Below are positions 59,519-64,000 of a stretch of DNA of 64,000 nt, piece after piece. The stretch is from contig OX465588.1 of assembly GCA_950022655.1 (NCBI GenBank), positions 21,314,527-21,378,526 on the forward strand, given 5' to 3'. The notes under the pieces are model-generated. The model had not been told where the DNA came from and did not search any database. It saw nothing but the letters and a program-made list of their open reading frames with translations. Every line of letters begins with the position of its first letter. Position 1 is the first letter of the stretch. The position numbers were made by a program, and so were the translations under genes. This DNA comes from Alentia gelatinosa (taxonomy: Eukaryota > Annelida > Polychaeta > Phyllodocida > Polynoidae).

Positions 59519-59521
59519 ATG
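59519..59521 (+). CDS. boll: boule exon 1, start codon only
   Basis: ATG followed immediately by a good donor, GTATGT (59522). Joining it to the acceptor at 62121-62122 gives M-SSSGEVSPAS in phase 0, a sensible boule N-terminus, and DAZ-family first coding exons are known to be very short. A 5' untranslated leader presumably lies in the moderately GC-rich 59400-59518. The alternative is that the true first exon is elsewhere and this ATG-donor pair is chance. Confidence 0.5.
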
Positions 59522-59665
59522 GTATGTACCGGACACCGTTTCTAGGATTTATCATTTGAATGAACATTACTTACGGTTTGTAGGAACTCGTGTATGGAAA
59601 CAGGATATAATATTATTTTGCCGGAATTCTACTAAAATGATATGACAGGTACTCCCCGCCTCTAG

Positions 59666-59890
59666 CTATGGAGTACACCTTGGCGCAGCGCACGAGACTA
59701 ATTTTAGCCCTGCAAACATAACAGAGAGTCGGGTTTCTTCCCGCAGAGCATTGCTCACTTTCTGCTCCCAGAGCTGGGTAAGGGCTAGACTACCGTCGTA
59801 CCCATGCAGACAGAAGATGTTCCTGTGACGATTGTTTAGAGAAGCATCGAAAAGGAGACATTGCCAAATTCTTGGCGTCCGCGTTTTCAA
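59666..59890 (-). CDS. Unassigned antisense open frame
   Basis: A 74-codon frame on the minus strand starting at an ATG. Its central part (LFDASLNNRHRNIFCLHG, then LTQLWEQKVSN) has a natural-looking composition. No motif, splice pair or homologue was recognised. It could be a divergent-promoter exon opposite boule, a mobile-element relic or chance. Confidence 0.2.
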   Translation of the reverse strand: MKTRTPRIWQCLLFDASLNNRHRNIFCLHGYDGSLALTQLWEQKVSNALREETRLSVMFAGLKLVSCAAPRCTP

Positions 59891-60891
59891 GTCGAGTCTA
59901 GTGATTTAGCAAGCCATGCCGATGGCTGAGAAGTGGGGACGGCGAGAACGCCGGTGATTTCCACATTTTCCTAAACGAAAATTGTGATATTGCCTGTTTA
60001 TACGTTGTTACATCAATTACTGCAACCCCTAAACACAATGGTTGTATTATATTAGAACACATAGTTTGTAGACTTAGGTGAAAATAACGTGATTAAGGCG
60101 CGAAGCTTGAGATTTCGGTCGTTTACCGTTGAGACAACCTAAACTCGGCATCGAGGCACAAGGATCACTTGCTGCTATTAATTGATAGGTCTGTTCAGTT
60201 TTAACATCGTTCAAACCTTTATCAGTGACAACCTTTTATCAAAATACATTAACCTATCGCCTATAGTCTAACTTCGTACCAAGACACGTATCTGATTCAC
60301 TATGTTGTTTGGTTTATATGATAAAAAATATCTTTGTCCACATGTAACATCACTCAGTGCATCGCGGCGTCTGAGAACAAGTGTTGGACCGACAATGCGA
60401 CAATCACGATCTAAAACCGAAGTAGATAACGTGTGAATACATCTCCTATTACATTGAAGTTCAATGGCAGGTATATCTGACAATGTAGTATAATAAAGAT
60501 AGATAGATCAATACAAATAAGTCGTTGTTATTGAGCAGTTTCTGAAACTATGTCTTATATAAATTGTTGGAGGAAGAATCGATAGAGTTTTGCTTGGTCC
60601 TTGTGTTGAATCGAGCCACGAGTTTTCACTTCATGGCCGTGTCGTAGTTTCAATGGTACAACAGGGAAAATGTGTATTACAAGAATACACCGTATTAGGT
60701 TGATGATAATTATTGCCATTTTAGATATACCTAACTCAGAATTTAGATCTTCTATGGCTCAAGCTTTCGTTCATCAAAATTGTATGTCTAAAAAGATTGA
60801 ACAAAGTTTATTTAATTCAAATCCTTTCTATACTTAAGTTAAAGTAAAACAGGTAGGCATACAGAGGATTGGTCTTTCATGAAGACTTTGT

Positions 60892-60951
60892 GGGGGGGGG
60901 GGGGGGGGGGCAAGGACCAACCTTTCTACATGGGGCGGGGGGGGGGGGGGG
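60892..60951. repeat. Two adjacent poly-G runs (19 and 15)
   Basis: Two G homopolymers separated by 26 bp, with a further short GGGG before the second. Strong potential for quadruplex structure. Confidence 0.95.
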
Positions 60952-61211
60952 AAGTTATCCAGTCGCATACTTGAAGTCGCTACAGCCGATCGTAGGTCTT
61001 GAACATCAGATAGTGCAAACTGATTGTTTCCAAATAGTCCCCTCTTCTGGAACTTTGCGTCGACATCCTTATATCATCGCTTTAAGTGCGCACAGACAAC
61101 CAAATTCAGTGATGTGATGGTAAATTTAGATAACATCAATGCTGTATCAGACCATCATCTGACGTCGGAAATTAGCGGGGTCGATTGTGACGAAACAACA
61201 GATGTTGATCA

Positions 61212-61275
61212 GTGGGTCTCAGTCAGTATAGTGGGCTTGCATGCGGATCGAAAGGTTTTGGGTTCAAGGCTAGGT
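61212..61275 (+). repeat. tRNA-like SINE head
   Basis: GGGTCTCAGTCAGTATAGTGG resembles a tRNA acceptor stem and box A, followed by GGCTTGCATGCGGATCGAA and a box-B-like GGTTTTGGGTTCAAGGCT. The spacing fits a degenerate tRNA. Base pairing is too poor for a functional tRNA, so a SINE promoter region or tRNA pseudogene is more likely. Confidence 0.4.
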
Positions 61276-62122
61276 CATGCAGCTGTGTCAACACCTTGTC
61301 TTCACCTGATAGCTTGACACTCGAGATGTAGCAGACTAGCTATGACGCGAAATTACACCTAATCGACCAACTTAGATCTTTGTTGAATTAGAGAAATAAT
61401 AGCTCAGCTCCTTAGAATTTGGGTGCGGGGGAGGGGGGGGGGGGGGCGGGTTGGCGGGGAGTGCGGGACCGGTTAGAATCCAGGTTCCTATTCTAGGGCA
61501 CTTGAAAAGTCCCTAGGCTCGTAAGAACATCAATTCCCCATCAGTACTAGGTAGGTACCTCGGGTAATTAACTATAAATATGTGAATTCGGATTGGACTT
61601 TTTGAACAAAGATCAACACGAATAACGGGAAGAAATATGATGACTGCCGTTCAATGATAAGGGTCGTTTCCCTTCGCTTTAGTTCTCGGACGTTACTGGG
61701 CCAACGCCCTCTCTTACTTCGATTAGTTGTATAGTACTCTACAGGCTCTGATGATTGGCGTATTTAATGGGTTTTTTTACGACGTTATTATTTTTGTGTA
61801 CAGATTCTGGGGAAACGTGGGATAAAATTGATTTTGAAAGGTACGAAGAATATCTTTCAAAATATAATTTTCTTAAATTACTCTCCGGTAATACAGATAC
61901 CTTAATTCATGCACGTAGCTATTAATCTAAACCCACAATATAGTCACTTGTTTTGACCTAGTAAAGATAGACTTGAAACACTATTTCAAAATCTTGTGAC
62001 CATTGCCAATTTCAGCAGGTAGACCTGGTGAAGGCATAACAAACCTATTATCTACCGTTAGTTGATTTTATCAATAAGCTTATATAATGTGATTAAAAAC
62101 CTTTTGTGTTTTTCCCCCACAG

Positions 62123-62251
62123 AGTTCTTCAGGTGAAGTATCACCTGCCTCTGTAACCCCTGCAACAACACCGTCATTACAAGGGACCCACGCCCCAAAG
62201 TATGGAACAGTAATCCCCAATAGAATATTTGTCGGCGGTATTGCCGCAAAC
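62123..62251 (+). CDS. boll: boule exon 2, N-terminus and start of RRM
   Basis: The acceptor is CCCCCACAG, the frame is 43 codons in phase 0, and the donor GTAAGT is at 62252. A Ser/Thr/Pro-rich lead is followed by KYGTVIPNRIFVGGIAAN. KYGTxIPNRIFVGGI is the hallmark start of the BOULE RRM, with RNP2 = RIFVGG. Boule binds 3'-UTRs and promotes translation of meiotic mRNAs in germ cells. Wording after GGI (AAN) resembles lophotrochozoan boule, while vertebrate BOLL has DFK. The exon boundary inside the RRM is typical of the DAZ family. Confidence 0.9.
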
Positions 62252-62593
62252 GTAAGTAAAGTTTCTGAGATATTGATGTCAACAAGAAAATGAAAATGTT
62301 GTATCCCCGCTTTATCTTTTCACCTCCACCTCCCTCCAAAAGGAAGGATGTCTTAGTTTGACAAACATTCATTGTTATATTACCTTCCTAGTTTTGCTTG
62401 GATAATTTTATTTATCACATGGCTTGAACCAATGCTCATTTTTTTCTTCTTAACTCAAAAGCTATACACATCCCTGATTTTAATTGAGATCGTCATGTCT
62501 TGGTTAACCAATTTAGTTGTTTATTCATTTTGCATTTAAATGACTTGTGCAATTGTGTGAAGCAAGCCTCATATTACTCTATTTCCTATGCAG
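62252..62593 (+). other. boll: boule intron 2 (342 bp)
   Basis: GTAAGT to TATGCAG, splitting the RRM between the first beta strand and first helix. Confidence 0.85.
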
Positions 62594-62685
62594 ACAACTG
62601 CTCAGGAACTCAAACAGTTTTTCTCGTCCTATGGTGTCGTGCAAGAAAGCAAAATTATCACAGATAGAGCTGGTATCTCTAAAGG
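62594..62685 (+). CDS. boll: boule exon 3, middle of RRM
   Basis: Thirty codons plus two bases, with acceptor CAG at 62591-62593 and donor GTAAGT at 62686. It encodes TTAQELKQFFSSYG, then VVQESKIITDRAGISKG. The next exon should supply YGFVTF (RNP1), which I could not find in the remaining 1.3 kb. The RRM's second half, the DAZ repeat and the stop therefore lie beyond the window. DRAG.SKG is diagnostic of boule/DAZL. Confidence 0.92.
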
Positions 62686-62827
62686 GTAAGTAGAGAATTG
62701 TGCTTTATTGCATGAGGATGGAAATTTGAATGTTACAACAAACAGGCAAGGGATTTCCCGGATTCCCGAAATTTTTGACATCCTAAGGGTTATTCTTATT
62801 AAATTTGAGATAAATGAAACTACGACG

Positions 62828-62937
62828 TTAGATTTCTACCTAAATTTCTCTCAGAGATTCGATCATTACCCCTTTGGTGTAAGCTGGACCTTGAGTTCCT
62901 CCCTATACCCTTAGGTGTTAAACAAACAAACTAAGAG
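62828..62937 (+). repeat. Dispersed repeat family B, 3' part
   Basis: GATTTCTACCTAAATTT, AGATTCGATCATTACC and a closing GTGTTAAACAAACAAAC match the 3' half and tail of the copies at 7.3 and 33.6 kb. It lies in boule intron 3. Confidence 0.55.
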
Positions 62938-62984
62938 AAAATTGTTTTGAGGTAGAGGTTCAAAACGAAACCTGAAAGATACTG

Positions 62985-63190
62985 AGGGCCTTGCGTATTG
63001 ATGAATCTAGCTCTCAGCTGATGCCAGAAATTCATTTAGATTAGCTAATGGTAGGAGCTTCTGGGGGCTTTGCCCTTGGGCCCCAACCCAGGTCAATGTC
63101 TCAAGATCCCTCCTAGGCGACCCCCAAAACTCCTGCCAATAATTATGGATTTTTAGCAATTCCCCCATGCCTGAATTTAGTTCACTAAGC
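62985..63190. repeat. Dispersed repeat family D, copy 2
   Basis: GGAGCTTCTGGGGGCTTTGCC followed by CTGCCAATAATTATGGA and CAATTCCCCC; related to 31381-31610 in the same order and orientation. Confidence 0.45.
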
Positions 63191-64000
63191 ATCTGCAGAG
63201 ATATGAATAGGATAATATCCTATTCCTATCCTATACACAGAGCAATCCGACAGAGTTGTAAGAACAAACCATTCAGTGCATTCAGCATTATATCCACATT
63301 AAATGGAGTAAGGGTTTTTAGTTTACAGAAAAAGAGTATTGAGATGAGCAGTCGGAAGCTTGGATAGTGCAGTGTGTACATACATGTAGACACAGTATAC
63401 GTGTAGACAGCATGGATAGGAAGATGTGTCAATTAGTCACTACAACTCCATAAGCTGCCTTGTCACTGGTAGATTATAAATTGTTTTTCTATCTGTTTTG
63501 TGGCAAGCTGAGATCTGGTATGCAAGTATTCAAATAAATTAGGAGAGTCTGAAATTAAAAAAAAAAATTTACAGTGATAAAAATTGTTCAATTACTACGA
63601 ATTGGCCCTGGTCAATCCTCACTGCGCCTCTGAGAGGCCGTTGATAAGCCACTGAAAGCTGCCGCCAATTTTTTTAAACGGTGATACATTGTTACACGTC
63701 TTAGAGCTCTCGGCATGGTCTACTACCAGTTCCTAAACTTTGGTTTTGTTGGGTTTTTTTTCCTTTGGATTTTGATGTCAGAATTTTTTTGATAATCACG
63801 ACTTTCATTCCTGATTCGTAATTTCGATCACTAATCATTTACATGTGCGCCGTTTATATATGCCGCTAAATCAACCAAACCAAAGATTTATGTCTATTTT
63901 GATATATTGATAGTTTAATGCCTTGGAATAAAGAATATGAAAATAATAACTGAACCGGTAATATTATATAACGCTCCTTAATGCAACTTGATAGCCATCC
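63191..64000. other. Continuation of boule intron 3, nothing recognised
   Basis: AT-rich with poly-A and poly-T runs. No RNP1-encoding exon is visible before the window ends. Confidence 0.5.

Larger units (their letters stand above)
59522..62122 (+). other. boll: Inferred boule intron 1 (2.6 kb)
   Basis: Runs from GTATGT to CCCCCACAG. It contains long poly-G runs at 60892-60910, 60937-60951 and 61433-61446, plus a tRNA-like repeat head at 61212. An antisense frame at 59666-59890 has a protein-like middle (GYDGSLALTQLWEQKVSNAL, 20 residues) but no recognised family. Confidence 0.5.

Overview
This window looks like a piece of an animal nuclear genome. Its real genes are split by GT-AG introns, it is mostly non-coding and moderately AT-rich, and it is full of microsatellites, poly-G/poly-C runs, non-LTR retrotransposon remnants and short inverted-repeat elements. 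The best taxonomic marker is a boule (BOLL/DAZ family) RRM at 62.1-62.7 kb whose wording (GGIAAN, then TTAQELKQFF) recalls lophotrochozoan, especially molluscan, boule. That assignment rests on family knowledge and is not a search result.

Layout. (1) 1-36.6 kb: no gene I can name. It is a gene-poor stretch with small GC-rich patches (about 0.7-1.3, 4.8-5.4, 6.2-6.9, 9.3, 11-12.3, 16.0-16.5, 24.3-24.6 and 29.2-29.9 kb). Several patches carry recognisable motifs: RFX X-boxes (a perfect one at 1291 and a cluster at 16130-16252), CTCF-like motifs, and palindromic CRE sites. Two unassigned coding-like segments (14.1 kb on +, 20.6-20.9 kb on -) and several repeats are also here. (2) 36,608-49,790: a head-to-tail tandem duplication of about 6.59 kb. 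I can see only three differences between the copies. Each copy carries the last two exons of a divergent dynein heavy chain (DNHD1-like C-terminal domain), with intact splice sites and frame. (3) 49.8-58.7 kb: a repeat-dense block with decayed retrotransposon RT tails, a GACA-type satellite, a 62-bp tandem repeat, at least three copies of a dispersed repeat, a 92-bp element with perfect terminal inverted repeats, and a 149-residue lysine-rich coiled-coil ORF, possibly a transposon ORF1. (4) 59.1-64 kb: the 5' part of boule. Coding exon 1 appears to hold only the start codon, followed by two RRM exons; the rest of the gene lies beyond the window.

How the genes relate. Boule is a germline RNA-binding translational regulator, and DNHD1 is linked to sperm flagella in vertebrates. 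Their adjacency, with X-box and CRE motifs nearby, suggests a male-germline or ciliary setting, but this is inference. No dynein exon was recognised in the 38 kb upstream of the first C-terminal exon. The dynein copies may therefore be a displaced gene fragment, the end of a gene with a very long intron, or an assembly artefact.

Limits. Everything was read by eye. Single exons without strong family signatures will have been missed, and repeat families are described only from copies seen inside this window.
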